64,000 nt of DNA from Novosphingobium terrae (lineage in GTDB: Bacteria; Pseudomonadota; Alphaproteobacteria; Sphingomonadales; Sphingomonadaceae): assembly GCF_017163935.1 (NCBI RefSeq), contig NZ_JABVZR010000002.1:1240001-1304000 (forward strand). The letters are read 5' to 3'. A program made the translations under genes and the position numbers. This document shows, one piece after another, positions 24,903 to 34,759 of the stretch. How positions within the stretch are numbered: position 1 is the first letter of the stretch; each line of letters starts with the position of its first letter. The notes beneath the pieces were generated by a model. It ran no database searches. It was not told the DNA's origin and worked only from the letters and a program-made list of their open reading frames with translations.

Positions 24903-27242
24903 TCAGAATTTGAAACCGGCGCGCGCCCCGAAGGTGCGGGGATCGCCAAAAGCGGTGACATTGCCAAAGGTGCTGACACCATTGACGGTGATGAAATTCT
25001 CCAGATTCTTGGCAAAGCCCTGAATGTACCAGCGGTCTCCCGGCGCGTGATAGGTGACGCTCACATCCGTGGTGGTGTGCGAAGGCGTCACGAATTGCAG
25101 GGGATAGGCGTAGAAGCCGGTGACATAGTATTTCGAGGACATCTGCGTGCCGACGGTGGCCTCCACGCGGCCCTCATTGCGCATGGGGATGGTCAGCGCA
25201 TAGGCGGCGCGCACCACGGTGGAGGGCGAACGGTCGAGCCGGTTGCCCGCCCAATTGTCATCGCAGGCGCCAGAGGTGGTCTGATGCGGGCAATATTGGG
25301 TGTAATGCGCATCCAGCAGGTCCAGCCCGAAGGTCAGGCGGTTGTAGCGGTTGGGCGAAAGAATGCCCTCCAGCTCCAGACCCTTGATGCTGGCCTTGCC
25401 CGCATTGGTGGTGACCGTGGAGGGCGCGCCCGCCACGCTCACAATGCCGCTGAGCTGCAGATTCTTGTAATCATAGTAGAAGACATCGGCGTTGATGCGC
25501 AGCACATTGCCGACCTTGCCCTTATAGCCGATTTCATAGGCGGTGAGCGTTTCGGGCTTGTAATAGATCGCCTGAGGCTGGCTGGAGGAATAGACGCAGG
25601 CCTCTCCCTGCGACGTCACCTGCGATTGCCCGGCGCCGCCCGTGGAGCAGCCATCGCCGAAACCGCCCGCCTTGTAGCCGGTGGCCACGCTGGCATAGGC
25701 CAGACCGCCGGGCACATCGGCATCGATCCCCGCGCGCCAGGTGAGCTTCTGCGACTTGATCGACGCATCGTTCACATAGCCGCTCGACTGGCTGATCGGC
25801 TGATTGACCGAAGAGAGAATGACGGTGTGGCCATAGCGATACTTGTAGTCATCGGTATAGCGCAGACCGGCGGTGATGCGGACGGCGGGAATGGGCTTGA
25901 AGACGGCTTGCGTGAAGCCCGCAACGGTGCGGTTGATCACCGGGCTCTGCGGGAAACCATAGACGTAACCCGGGGCGCCCGGCGTGGGGTTCAGAAGACC
26001 GAAGAGATAGAGCGCGATGTCTTCTCGCTCGCGGAAGTAATAGAGGCCAGCCTGCACCTTGAGCGGGCCATCACCATTGGTGGAGACGCGCAGTTCGTTG
26101 GAAACCTGATGATAGGTGCCGTTGAAGCTGGTGGGCAGATCATAGGGAAGTCCCAGATCGCTGGTGCCCGTTTCAGCGCGCGCGAAGTGACGATAGGAGG
26201 CGATGTCGGTGAGGGTGACAAGGCCAAGGTTCCAATTGGCTTCGCCCTCGAACGAATAGGCTTCGTTGCTTTCGCCCACCTTGGTGGTGCCATTGCCCAG
26301 CACGCCCGGCTCCGTGGGGACGGGGTTGGTGCGGGTGAGGGCGGCAGCGGTCGAGGGGTTGGTCCACAAGGCCGTGGCCTGGCCCGTGGCGGGATTGCCC
26401 GAAATGGTGTAGAAGTTGGACTGGCGCAGGCTGGTCAAACCGGCCTGCGTGCCGGTCAGCTTGGCGTATTCGCTGCGCAGCAACAGGTTGAAACTGTCCG
26501 ATGGTTCGATCAGCAGCTGCACGCGGCTGGCGAAATTGCTGCGCTGCGGGCCGATCTTGGTGGTGTCGCCAGGTGCCAGCTTGAGATAATTGTCATGGCG
26601 GTCGTAATCGAGCGCGACTCGGGCCGCCATGATGCTGCTGATCGGCACATTGACCGCCAGATCGCCGCTATAGGCATTGTAATTGCCCGCCGAAGCATTG
26701 CCGATGACTTCATATTTGCCCAGCTTGGGCTTGTTGCTGATGACATTGACCACGCCCGCCGTGGTGTTCTTGCCATAAAGCGTGCCCTGTGGGCCGCGCA
26801 GCACTTCCACGCGCTCCACATCGTAGAAGCTGACGTCAGCCTCCTGCGTGCGGGCGATGTAGACGCCATCGGTCATGAAAGCGGCGGATGGATCGCCCTT
26901 TTCGGTCTGATCGGTGCTGGTGACGCCGCGAATGGTGATCTGAAGGCCATCGGTATGGTCGATCGAGATGCTTGGCGCCAGATCCTTGAGCCCGCTCGGG
27001 CCGACGACACCGGCGGAGCGCAGCGTGTCCCCGGTGACCGCCGTCAGCGCGACGGGGGTCTTGGACAGCAGCGATTTATCACGTGTGGCGGTGACGACGA
27101 TATCGGCATTGCCCGGTGTGTCGGGGGCTGCTGCGGATGGCGATGTGGCGGTGGTTGGTGTGGCCGTGGTCTGCGCCATGGCGTGATGTGACGAGAACGC
27201 AAGAATCGCGCCGGCACCTGCCAGCAAGGCATGCTTGTTCAT
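24903..27242 (-). CDS. TonB-dependent receptor of the GH3/GH30 locus
   Basis: A 779-residue outer-membrane receptor. After the signal peptide (KHALLAGAGAILAFSSHHAMAQ) comes a TonB-box-like region (DIVVTATRDKSLLSKTPVAL), a plug domain (VERVEVLRGPQGTLYGKNTTAGVVNVISN) and a beta-barrel that ends in phenylalanine (ARAGFKF), as required for BamA-dependent insertion. It should import an oligosaccharide using TonB energy. The start at 27242 has a GGGAGAGG ribosome-binding site; the upstream frame to 27446 is not needed. It is the first gene of the locus and is divergent from the LacI-type regulator. Confidence 0.93.
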   Translation of the reverse strand: MNKHALLAGAGAILAFSSHHAMAQTTATPTTATSPSAAAPDTPGNADIVVTATRDKSLLSKTPVALTAVTGDTLRSAGVVGPSGLKDLAPSISIDHTDGLQITIRGVTSTDQTEKGDPSAAFMTDGVYIARTQEADVSFYDVERVEVLRGPQGTLYGKNTTAGVVNVISNKPKLGKYEVIGNASAGNYNAYSGDLAVNVPISSIMAARVALDYDRHDNYLKLAPGDTTKIGPQRSNFASRVQLLIEPSDSFNLLLRSEYAKLTGTQAGLTSLRQSNFYTISGNPATGQATALWTNPSTAAALTRTNPVPTEPGVLGNGTTKVGESNEAYSFEGEANWNLGLVTLTDIASYRHFARAETGTSDLGLPYDLPTSFNGTYHQVSNELRVSTNGDGPLKVQAGLYYFREREDIALYLFGLLNPTPGAPGYVYGFPQSPVINRTVAGFTQAVFKPIPAVRITAGLRYTDDYKYRYGHTVILSSVNQPISQSSGYVNDASIKSQKLTWRAGIDADVPGGLAYASVATGYKAGGFGDGCSTGGAGQSQVTSQGEACVYSSSQPQAIYYKPETLTAYEIGYKGKVGNVLRINADVFYYDYKNLQLSGIVSVAGAPSTVTTNAGKASIKGLELEGILSPNRYNRLTFGLDLLDAHYTQYCPHQTTSGACDDNWAGNRLDRSPSTVVRAAYALTIPMRNEGRVEATVGTQMSSKYYVTGFYAYPLQFVTPSHTTTDVSVTYHAPGDRWYIQGFAKNLENFITVNGVSTFGNVTAFGDPRTFGARAGFKF

Positions 27243-27316
27243 TTTTCCCTCTCCCAGCTTTTGGTTTGTAATCTTATTTTTCGGTTCGTTATAATTTTGT
27301 TGCAAGCTGCTCGCAG

Positions 27317-27332
27317 TTGTTAGCGCTGTCAA
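27317..27332. promoter_or_regulatory. LacI-type operator upstream of TBDR and LacI genes
   Basis: TTGTTAGCGCTGTCAA, an imperfect palindrome centred on the GCGC typical of LacI-family operators, lies in the intergenic region between the divergent TBDR and LacI genes. Its core (AGCGCTAAC on the other strand) is shared with the site in front of the GH115 gene at 35964. Confidence 0.65.
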
Positions 27333-27421
27333 GACTGCGCTGTCATTTTTCCGCTGGCCGAATTCGTATGAACATGCCACTGTTGCAAAAATGATATAGT
27401 TCGATGGGAACGAGGATTCTA

Positions 27422-28468
27422 ATGCCCCAGAACGCCGCGCCACCAATGTCTGCGACCATGGGGGACGTTGCCCAGAAAGCGGGAGTTTCGCTCAAGAGCG
27501 TATCGCGCGTCATCAACAATGAGCCGCATGTTTCGGCCAAGCTGCGCGCGCGCGTGCAGGCGGCCATCGACGCGCTGGACTATGTGCCCGATACGGCGGC
27601 GCGATCGCTGGCAGGTGGCCGCAATTTCATCATCAGCGTGATGTTCGACAATCCCAGCCCGAATTATATCATCAAGGTCCTGTCGGGAACCTATCGTGCC
27701 TGCGTCGAGCATCAATATCATTTGCGCATCGATCAGTTCGACGGCGCGACCGGAACGGTCTGCATTCTGGCACAATTGGAGCAGGTCTTGCGCCACAGCC
27801 GCGTCGACGGCTTCGTGCTGACCCCGCCGCTATGCGATGACCGGCGAATACTCGACAGGCTGGATGCGCAGGGGCTGCGCTATGTGCGCGTGGCGCCCAC
27901 GGTGGACCCGGGCCGCTCCGCCGCGGTGCAGATTGACGATGCCGCTGCTGCCGCCACTGTCGCCGACATGTTCTGGCGCCATGGGCATCGGCATATCGGG
28001 CTGATCAACGGTCCGGAATTGCATGGTGCGGCGGGGCGGCGGCGACAGGGTTTTCTGGAGCGATTGCATACGCTTGCCCCCGATCTGGAGGTCAGCGAGG
28101 CGGAAGGCGCTTTCACCTTCGAAGGCGGCATGTCCGCGGGGGGAGACCTGCTCGACCGCGTTCCGGGGCTGACCGCCATCTTCGCCGCCAATGATGATTC
28201 CGCAGCGGGCGCCATGACGGCATGCCGGCAGCGCGGGCTTGATGTGCCGGGGCAGATTTCCGTCTGCGGCTTTGACGACAGTCCGGTGGCCAGTTCCGTC
28301 TGGCCTTATCTGACCACCGTCTATCAGCCGATTGAAGAAATGGCATATACGGCGGTCAATCTGCTGCTTGCGCGTGGTGATGCCGATGCACTGGCGCAAT
28401 CAACGCTGGATTATCGTCTTATCGAACGCCAGTCAGTGGCTTTGGCAAGTCATGATGAGCAGGCATAA
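27422..28468 (+). CDS. LacI-family transcriptional regulator
   Basis: A 348-residue regulator with an N-terminal helix-turn-helix (MGDVAQKAGVSLKSVSRVINNEPHV), the hinge helix region (RSLAGGRNFIISVMF) and a periplasmic-binding-protein-like sugar-sensing domain (AIFAANDDSAAGAM, GQISVCGFDDSPVAS). It is divergent from the TBDR and should repress the locus until its sugar inducer appears. The ATG at 27422 has AGGA upstream; 27404 is an alternative without a ribosome-binding site. The palindrome at 27317 is a likely binding site. Confidence 0.93.
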   Translation: MPQNAAPPMSATMGDVAQKAGVSLKSVSRVINNEPHVSAKLRARVQAAIDALDYVPDTAARSLAGGRNFIISVMFDNPSPNYIIKVLSGTYRACVEHQYHLRIDQFDGATGTVCILAQLEQVLRHSRVDGFVLTPPLCDDRRILDRLDAQGLRYVRVAPTVDPGRSAAVQIDDAAAAATVADMFWRHGHRHIGLINGPELHGAAGRRRQGFLERLHTLAPDLEVSEAEGAFTFEGGMSAGGDLLDRVPGLTAIFAANDDSAAGAMTACRQRGLDVPGQISVCGFDDSPVASSVWPYLTTVYQPIEEMAYTAVNLLLARGDADALAQSTLDYRLIERQSVALASHDEQA

Positions 28469-28534
28469 AAACCGATAATCTTCGGGCTATGCAAGGTGAA
28501 ATAATACAATGGCAATCTCCACCTTGCACCGAGC

Positions 28535-29140
28535 CTATATCAGGCGGAACACCTGAATCAGGCGGCCATTGGCTTTCGGCCCCAGATCGGGCGCTTTGAT
28601 CTCCGGCGGGACGGGATAGGTCAAGGTGGCGATGAAGGCGGATTCACGCAGCCATGCGTATTTTTTGCCGGATACGTTGAAGGTCGGCAGAAGTCGGTAT
28701 TTGCTTTCGCTGTAACCAAGGCCCTTGTTGTGGATGATGATTTCATAACCATCATCCGTCTTGAGCCGATACAGCGCATCGACAATAACCACACCATCGG
28801 GGCGCACCACGGGAAAGTCTCCACCACCGGGGATGACTGTGCCTTGAAGGCCGCGTCCCCGGAAGGTGCCGCCGATGATGGGCCAGACTTCATGGCGATC
28901 GCCGTCGGCGGCGGTCTGGTCTTCCCTGGGGCCCATCAATTCGGGCTCGGTGCAGAAGGGCAGGATGTCCATCACCCATTCCAATCCCACGGCATCGTAG
29001 ATTTTGGGCGCGCCGCCAGCAGGCAGGGCGGGCACGGTTGGTTCATGGTCCAGCGGAGGCGCGGCGCTCAAGCGGCTGGATGTGGCCAGCGGCACGGCGG
29101 CACCGATCAAACCCAGAGCGGTTCGGCGGGAGAGGGTCAT
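28535..29140 (-). CDS. DUF3237 domain protein, Tat-exported
   Basis: A 201-residue protein. The Tat signal LSRRTALGLIGAAVPLATSS predicts periplasmic export. The mature part is a DUF3237-type beta barrel: WPIIGGTFRGRGLQGTVIPGGGDFPVVRPDG is the family core, followed by DALYRLKTDDGYEIIIHNKG. DUF3237 proteins are found beside aromatic and ester catabolism genes; the biochemical role is not established. The ATG at 29140 has AAGGAG eight bases upstream. It is the last gene of a minus-strand operon after a CocE-type hydrolase, with 20 bases between them. Confidence 0.85.
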   Translation of the reverse strand: MTLSRRTALGLIGAAVPLATSSRLSAAPPLDHEPTVPALPAGGAPKIYDAVGLEWVMDILPFCTEPELMGPREDQTAADGDRHEVWPIIGGTFRGRGLQGTVIPGGGDFPVVRPDGVVIVDALYRLKTDDGYEIIIHNKGLGYSESKYRLLPTFNVSGKKYAWLRESAFIATLTYPVPPEIKAPDLGPKANGRLIQVFRLI

Positions 29141-29160
29141 GTCTGGTGTCTCCTTGCGCA

Positions 29161-31029
29161 TTATTGTGCCTGCCGCAGCGGGTCCGGGCGGCAGGGCTGG
29201 TGGAGAATGGTGCCGCAAACCGGCCATGCGGCGGGCACCGCAACGCCGGGCACCGTGCCGATCATCAGGCGGGAGGGATGCTGCGCATCATGCAGCACCG
29301 CGACCCGGCCCGGCACCGATTGGGGGGCGAAAAGAAAGCCGCCATACTGGCTGGGCGTGTCGATCCACAGCCTCAGGCGCGATCCCTTGCGGAAGGCATG
29401 GGCGAATTTCTGCACCTCGATCCGGGCCAGAGCGGGGGCGCCCGGCACCATCGCCGCCATGCTCTCCGGGCGGTCCAGCGGCCATGGGCGCAGCGGCGTG
29501 GATTTTGCCGGGTCCTGCGCGCGGTCCGACAGGCGCAGCCAGCCACGCTGGAGAAACATCTCCTGCCCATCGGGGCGCAACTCGGTCAGCGTCACTTGCA
29601 GATCGGCATCGGCGGTGGTGGTGGTCACCCAGAGATCGGCGCTGGCCGGGCCATAGGCCACCACATCATGGTCGAAAGCGGCGCTGGTGTAGGCCAGCGT
29701 GCCGCGCTGCCAGTCCGGCTTCAGCGGCTCCCAACTGTCCCTGCCGAATTCGTGATTCACGGCGGGTCCGCGCAGAGGATAGTCGAAACCATCGGGCTGG
29801 CCCTCGCCATGGTCCGTCACCAGCCTGCCATCGGCGGAAAGGTTGAAGGCCAGCGGCGTCACCGGCATCGGGAAGGTCGGATGGGAAAGAGTAAGCCCCG
29901 GCGTGAAGGTTTCAAAGGCACCCTCGCCGGGGCCTTTCAGCGCGCCTTCGATCCAGACCTGCACATGGGGCGTGGCCTCGAAACCATTGGCCTTGCCCTT
30001 CACGAAATGGTCGAAAAAGCGGATCAACTGCGTGCGAAACCGCGTTGAGGCATAGAGATCATGCGCGCCATTGGTTTGCAGAGACCACAGGCGCGAGGGA
30101 TCGAGCGTCTCCTGAAAATAGCCCATGCGGGAGATCACCGCCTCATCCTGAAACACCTCCATCGAGAAGACCGGCACCGTGATCCGATTCGTGCGCGCGG
30201 CCAGATTGCGGATCTCGATATAAGCATCGCGCAGCGGATGGCGGATCAGCACCGAGGGCAGGCGGTTGCTTTCGGCGGTTTGTTCGTTGCGGGCGATTTG
30301 CGCCAGACAGCGCTGGTCACCCTCGGCCTGAGCGCTGGCCTTGGCCGAATTCCAGCGCGCATGGAGGTAATTCCACCAGCCATCGACAAAGCCCGGTGCG
30401 GGCACGCCGCCCGGATACCAGCTGTCCAGCCGTGCATCGCCCAGCGGCATGCCCGGCGCGATGGCCTTGAGATGCGGCGGCTGCTCGGCGGCGGTGGCCA
30501 GCTGCGACATGCCCGCCCATGACCAGTTGGCCATGCCCACCGCGCCATTCGACCATGGCTGGGCGGCGATCCATTCCACCGCATCGCGCCCATCCTCGCC
30601 ATAGGAGCGGGCGAGGAATTCGAACTGCCCTTCCGAGCAGCCCGTGCCCCGCGCATTGATGCCCACCACCGCATAGCCCTCAGCCACCAGGGCGCGGTCG
30701 AGATTGACCGACATGGCGGTGTTGTCATCCAGATAGGCCGCGCCGCCGATCGCCCCCGGATCATAGCCCGAATAGTTGACGATCACCGGAAACGGCCCCT
30801 TGCCCCTGGGCAGCAGCACGCTGTAGCGCAGCTGCGTGCCATCGCGCGTGGGCAGATAGCCGGTCAGGCGGCGGGCGAAGAACACCGGCTGATGCTTGAC
30901 CGGCGGGTTCATTTCATCGGGCGGGGTGGTGGCCTGATGGACCGGCACCGGGGCCTGAGCCTGCGCTGCCGTGGCGATGGCCAGCGCGGCCAAAGCCACG
31001 GATCGGAGGATGATCACTGGTCTTTCCAT
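29161..31029 (-). CDS. CocE/NonD-family (peptidase S15-like) hydrolase, secreted
   Basis: A 622-residue alpha/beta hydrolase of the X-Pro dipeptidyl-peptidase/cocaine esterase family. An N-terminal signal peptide (RSVALAALAIATAAQAQA) is present. The nucleophile elbow is in ANWSWAGMSQLATAA, preceded by the oxyanion tyrosine segment VNYSGYDPG. The C-terminal jelly-roll domain includes DLWVTTTTADADLQVTL and SRLRLWIDTPSQYGG. It should cleave an ester or amide in the periplasm. Its start region overlaps the end of the upstream serine-hydrolase gene by 16 bases (or uses the GTG at 31017, overlapping GTGA), showing a tight operon. Confidence 0.9.
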   Translation of the reverse strand: MERPVIILRSVALAALAIATAAQAQAPVPVHQATTPPDEMNPPVKHQPVFFARRLTGYLPTRDGTQLRYSVLLPRGKGPFPVIVNYSGYDPGAIGGAAYLDDNTAMSVNLDRALVAEGYAVVGINARGTGCSEGQFEFLARSYGEDGRDAVEWIAAQPWSNGAVGMANWSWAGMSQLATAAEQPPHLKAIAPGMPLGDARLDSWYPGGVPAPGFVDGWWNYLHARWNSAKASAQAEGDQRCLAQIARNEQTAESNRLPSVLIRHPLRDAYIEIRNLAARTNRITVPVFSMEVFQDEAVISRMGYFQETLDPSRLWSLQTNGAHDLYASTRFRTQLIRFFDHFVKGKANGFEATPHVQVWIEGALKGPGEGAFETFTPGLTLSHPTFPMPVTPLAFNLSADGRLVTDHGEGQPDGFDYPLRGPAVNHEFGRDSWEPLKPDWQRGTLAYTSAAFDHDVVAYGPASADLWVTTTTADADLQVTLTELRPDGQEMFLQRGWLRLSDRAQDPAKSTPLRPWPLDRPESMAAMVPGAPALARIEVQKFAHAFRKGSRLRLWIDTPSQYGGFLFAPQSVPGRVAVLHDAQHPSRLMIGTVPGVAVPAAWPVCGTILHQPCRPDPLRQAQ

Positions 31030-32294
31030 GCGGTCAGGGTGCGGAAATAGGCCAGCGTGTCTTCCAGCGCGGCATCGCTTTTGGGCGAGCCTTCCTCGGG
31101 GAAGAAGCTGAGCTTGACGATCACCGTGCGCGTCGCGGGATGGACATAGATAAACTGCCCCTGCAGCCCCAGCGCGGTGAAGGCGCCGGTGTCGTCCAGC
31201 TTCCAGATCTGATAGCCATAGCCGGACCGGGCGAAGGGATTGGTCACGCTGGCGGGCGGCGGCGGGGTTCCGGGATCGGCATTGGGCGTCATGGTGGTGG
31301 CCTGCTTCATCCAGTCAGCCGGCACGATCTGCCGCCCGTTGAAGCGCCCCTGATCCAGCATCATCTGCCCGAAGCGGGCAAAATCACGCAGGGTAGCATT
31401 ATAGGCCATGCCGTTGAGTTCACGGCCCACGCCCGGCCCGCCATCGGCCAGCCAGAAGCCATGCGATTCCGTGCCCAAAGGCTGCCAGAGATCGTGGGCG
31501 GTGAAATCGGCCAGCGGGCGCTTGGTGGCGCGTTCCAGCACCCAGCCCAGCACCGAGGTGTCCAGCGTGGAATAGTTGAAATGGCTGCCCGGCGCGACTT
31601 TGCGCTTCATGCGCGGGGCCATATCGGCAAAGCGCTCCTTGTTGGCGACGATGGCGTTGAGGAAGATTTGCGCGGCAATGCTGGGCGTCGCGCCGAAATC
31701 ATAGCGCTCCTCATAATCGGTGCCGGAGCGCATCTGCAGCAGCTGGCGGATGGTCACGCCATCATAGCCCGACCCTTTCAGCTCCGGCACATAGAGCGTC
31801 GCCGGATCGTCCACCGAATGGATCGCGCCTTGCGCCACGGCGATGCCCACCAGCATCGAGGTGAAGGTTTTCGCCATCGAGAAGGAGATGAAATGGGTCC
31901 GCTCATCGGTGTTGTTGCGATAGCTTTCATGCAGGATCTTGCCATCGCGCATCACCAGAAAGGCGGAGGTGTAGGTCAGATCCTCCCAGGCATCCTCGCT
32001 CATGGTCTGGCCGCGAATGGTGGCCTTGGGCAGGGCGGTATCGGCATGGGCCAGCGGGGCAATCGGGCCGGAGCGGGGCACCACGCGGGTCTGGAACAGC
32101 TGGTCCATGTTGTGGAAGGTCAGCATGTTCTCGGGCGCTTCGAGCATATGCATGCGCGCTGCGGCCAGCGCGGGGGGCACGGTGCCATCGGGCAGCACAT
32201 GGCTGGGCGCGGTCTGGGCCTGGAGCGGCGCGATGGGCGACAGCGCCAGGGCAAGAGCCAGCACGCGCGTGAGGGGGAAGCGGGAAAAAGACAT
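31014..32294 (-). CDS. serine hydrolase, beta-lactamase/NylB-like fold, secreted
   Basis: A 426-residue member of the class C beta-lactamase/6-aminohexanoate-dimer hydrolase group. The catalytic SxxK is SMAK (in FISFSMAKTFTSML) and the tyrosine motif is YST (in HFNYSTLDTSVLGW); the C-terminal GYQIWKLDDTGAFTALGLQGQ holds the third motif region. A signal peptide (TRVLALALALSPIAPLQAQ) sends it to the periplasm. Such enzymes often act as esterases or amidases rather than antibiotic resistance proteins. It lies between the TBDR and CocE-type genes of one operon, so the three probably process a common imported ester or amide. Confidence 0.9.
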   Translation of the reverse strand: MSFSRFPLTRVLALALALSPIAPLQAQTAPSHVLPDGTVPPALAAARMHMLEAPENMLTFHNMDQLFQTRVVPRSGPIAPLAHADTALPKATIRGQTMSEDAWEDLTYTSAFLVMRDGKILHESYRNNTDERTHFISFSMAKTFTSMLVGIAVAQGAIHSVDDPATLYVPELKGSGYDGVTIRQLLQMRSGTDYEERYDFGATPSIAAQIFLNAIVANKERFADMAPRMKRKVAPGSHFNYSTLDTSVLGWVLERATKRPLADFTAHDLWQPLGTESHGFWLADGGPGVGRELNGMAYNATLRDFARFGQMMLDQGRFNGRQIVPADWMKQATTMTPNADPGTPPPPASVTNPFARSGYGYQIWKLDDTGAFTALGLQGQFIYVHPATRTVIVKLSFFPEEGSPKSDAALEDTLAYFRTLTAWKDQ

Positions 32295-32318
32295 GGATCA
32301 TCCTTGTTGGGAAGAGGT

Positions 32319-34610
32319 TTATTTGCGCAGCAGCATGGTCAGGCCGAAGGTGCGCGGACGCGATGTGATCGATTGATAGGAGCCCACCCCCACCACCCCG
32401 ATCGAGCGGGACAGCACCGCGTGATCATTGGTGAGATTGTCGATAAAGGCCGAGACATCGACCGCCCCATGCCGCCAACCCAGACGCAGGCTGGCGAAAT
32501 GGAAGGCCGCGGTGCGTAGCGCGCCCGGATCGTAGGAGTTGGTGGCCGGATCGGTGGTGGCGGTTTCCGGGCCGGGGCTCTTGTACTGGTAATCGCCGCG
32601 CAGATAGAGCGAACCGATGGCGATCGGCCTTTCGTAACTGCCGCCGATGCTGGCGGTCCAGGGATGGGTTTCGAGATGGTCGGCGGTGGTGGCCAGCGCG
32701 CCGCCCGCCACATTCTGCGTGAAATGCGCCGAGGTGTAGCTGAGCGTACCGTCCAGCGAGAGCCCCCTGGCGACCCGCACCGTTGCCTGCAGATCGAAGC
32801 CGGTGCTGCGCGCCTGCCCCAGATTGGCGGTGAAATGCGCCCCGCAATGCTGGAGATAGACATCCTGCTGAATGTCGCTCCAGTCGACGCGGAAGGCGCT
32901 GGCGGCAAAGGTGACGGCGCGCCCGACCCGGCCCTTCGCCCCGGCCTCATAGCTCCACAGGCTGTCCGACTTGTAGGTGCCCGGCACGGAGGTGAAGCCG
33001 TAACCCGCCAGATCGGCGCCGCAGACCGCTTGCGGCACCGGCGCATTGGTGCCGCCGATGCGATAGCCCTTGGCCGCGCTGACATAGAGCATCACGGCGG
33101 GGCTGGCCTGCCAGTCGAGGCCGAATTTGGGGGTCACCGGGCTTTCGCTGACCGATTGCGTGGGCTGCAGCTGATAGCCCGAGACCGGCCCCTGAAACAG
33201 CGAATTGCCGCTGAATTTGGTATGGGCGACACGCAAGCCGGCGCTGGCTTTCAGCTTGGGCGTGATGGCAAAGGTGCCGTCGGCGAAACCGGCGATCTGC
33301 TCATCGGCGCCGCGCCCCGCGCCTGCCAGCGAGGAGGTGCCATTCACCAGAGGCGTGCCCAGCACCAGTTCGGGCGGGATGCCGCCGAAGATATCGGCGA
33401 AATAGGGGTCCTGAACATCCTCGGAAAAATGCTGGACCGATTTGGCATAGAACACGCCCAGCACCCATGACAGGCGGGCATCTTTCTGAGTCGATTGCGC
33501 GCGCAATTCCTGAGTGAAGGTGCGCTGGTCATTGGCCATATGCGCCAGCGCATTGTAGCGCGCCGAAACCCATGGCGTGCCATCGAACACGGCGGGCCAG
33601 ATGGTGGAATAATCGATCTGCGCGCTTTGATCGCGGATGTAATAGGAGGTGTTGTTGATGATCTGCACCCCGCCCAGATCGCCGGTGATGTTGAGCGCGG
33701 GCAGCAGGAAGCGGTCCCGGTCGGGCGAGGCATTGGGCTGGCCGCTCAGGAACTGGCCCTGCGACGGGTTGGAGAGGCTTTCCCAATAGGTGCTGCTGTC
33801 GTGGAGGATGCGGCGCTGATAGAACAGCGAGGGCGTGATGGTCAGCGCGTCGCTCGCCGCCCATTTCAGCGCGAAACGCCCGACCAGCGTGTCGCCCGAA
33901 TTGACGTTATGCAGCACCGGTTGCCCGCTCAGCAGCGGATTGGTGTTCTGGCGGTCCACCCATCCGCCGTCATGGCGATACCACAGCGTGGCGGCCAGCC
34001 CGAGCTTGTCGCGCACCAGTGGCCCGGTCACCGAGGCGCCGATTTCGCCGGAGATGGCGCCGCCCTGCGTTGCGGAGGTTTCGCCGCGGGCATAGATATG
34101 GATGTCGTTCAGGCTGGGCTGGGTGGTGATGAAGCGCACCGTGCCGCCCTCCGACCCCGCGCCGAACAGCGTGCCCTGCGGCCCGCGCAGCACCTCGACA
34201 CGGGCCAGATCGAAGACGGCGGGAAAGGCATTGGTGGAGGAATAGCCGACGACGCGGCTCTGGATCGGCGTGTCATCGATGTAGACGCCGGTGGTGGCCG
34301 CGCCCACCGTCGAGCTGACGCCGCGAATGGCGATGTTGGTCTGGTTGCCAAAGCCGTTGGGATCGAACTGGATGCCCGGCGTCTGGCGCACCAGACCGGA
34401 AATGTCCTTGATCCCGCGATTGTCCAGCGCCGCCTGCCCCAAAGCGGTGACCGAGAGCGGCACCTTGCTCAGCGCCTCGGCGCGGCGGGTGGCGGTGACG
34501 ATGATCTCGCCCTGGCTGGGCGTGTCAGCCTGTCTGGCCTCCTGCGCCATGGCGGCGGTTGACAAGGCCAGCGCTGAAATCGCCGACAGATGGATGATGG
34601 CTTGCTTCAT
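32319..34610 (-). CDS. TonB-dependent receptor of the serine hydrolase/CocE operon
   Basis: A 763-residue outer-membrane receptor with signal peptide (AIIHLSAISALALSTAAMAQ), a TonB-box-like DIIVTATRRAEALSKVPLSV equivalent (GEIIVTATRRAEALS), a plug segment (VEVLRGPQGTLFGAGSEGGTVRF) and a long beta-barrel. It is the type common in sphingomonads next to degradation genes. The ATG at 34610 has a GGGAGGG ribosome-binding site. It is the first gene of the operon and follows the LuxR-type regulator gene by about 150 bases on the same strand. The ligand is unknown; the hydrolases behind it suggest an ester or amide compound. Confidence 0.93.
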   Translation of the reverse strand: MKQAIIHLSAISALALSTAAMAQEARQADTPSQGEIIVTATRRAEALSKVPLSVTALGQAALDNRGIKDISGLVRQTPGIQFDPNGFGNQTNIAIRGVSSTVGAATTGVYIDDTPIQSRVVGYSSTNAFPAVFDLARVEVLRGPQGTLFGAGSEGGTVRFITTQPSLNDIHIYARGETSATQGGAISGEIGASVTGPLVRDKLGLAATLWYRHDGGWVDRQNTNPLLSGQPVLHNVNSGDTLVGRFALKWAASDALTITPSLFYQRRILHDSSTYWESLSNPSQGQFLSGQPNASPDRDRFLLPALNITGDLGGVQIINNTSYYIRDQSAQIDYSTIWPAVFDGTPWVSARYNALAHMANDQRTFTQELRAQSTQKDARLSWVLGVFYAKSVQHFSEDVQDPYFADIFGGIPPELVLGTPLVNGTSSLAGAGRGADEQIAGFADGTFAITPKLKASAGLRVAHTKFSGNSLFQGPVSGYQLQPTQSVSESPVTPKFGLDWQASPAVMLYVSAAKGYRIGGTNAPVPQAVCGADLAGYGFTSVPGTYKSDSLWSYEAGAKGRVGRAVTFAASAFRVDWSDIQQDVYLQHCGAHFTANLGQARSTGFDLQATVRVARGLSLDGTLSYTSAHFTQNVAGGALATTADHLETHPWTASIGGSYERPIAIGSLYLRGDYQYKSPGPETATTDPATNSYDPGALRTAAFHFASLRLGWRHGAVDVSAFIDNLTNDHAVLSRSIGVVGVGSYQSITSRPRTFGLTMLLRK

Positions 34611-34759
34611 GGTTCCCTCCCGCATGCCGCCGTTGGGGCGGTCGTTCCGTCGGGAGGTCCGGGCGAGGGGCTTGCGCCTTTCGCGTCGATCCCGACGTGA
34701 TGGCGCAAGCAATGCAGGAAGCGGGGGAGGGGCGCGTCCCCCGAATGGTATATGCTATA

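Noticed and set aside
24849..27191. 780-codon plus-strand frame opposite the TBDR
   Set aside because: It is an antisense shadow; the opposite strand has plug and barrel motifs and a proper start.
34611..34759. Possible operator (TATAGCATATA-like) between the LuxR and TBDR genes
   Set aside because: It is an imperfect palindrome that may be simply a -10-like AT-rich promoter; no second copy was found in the window.
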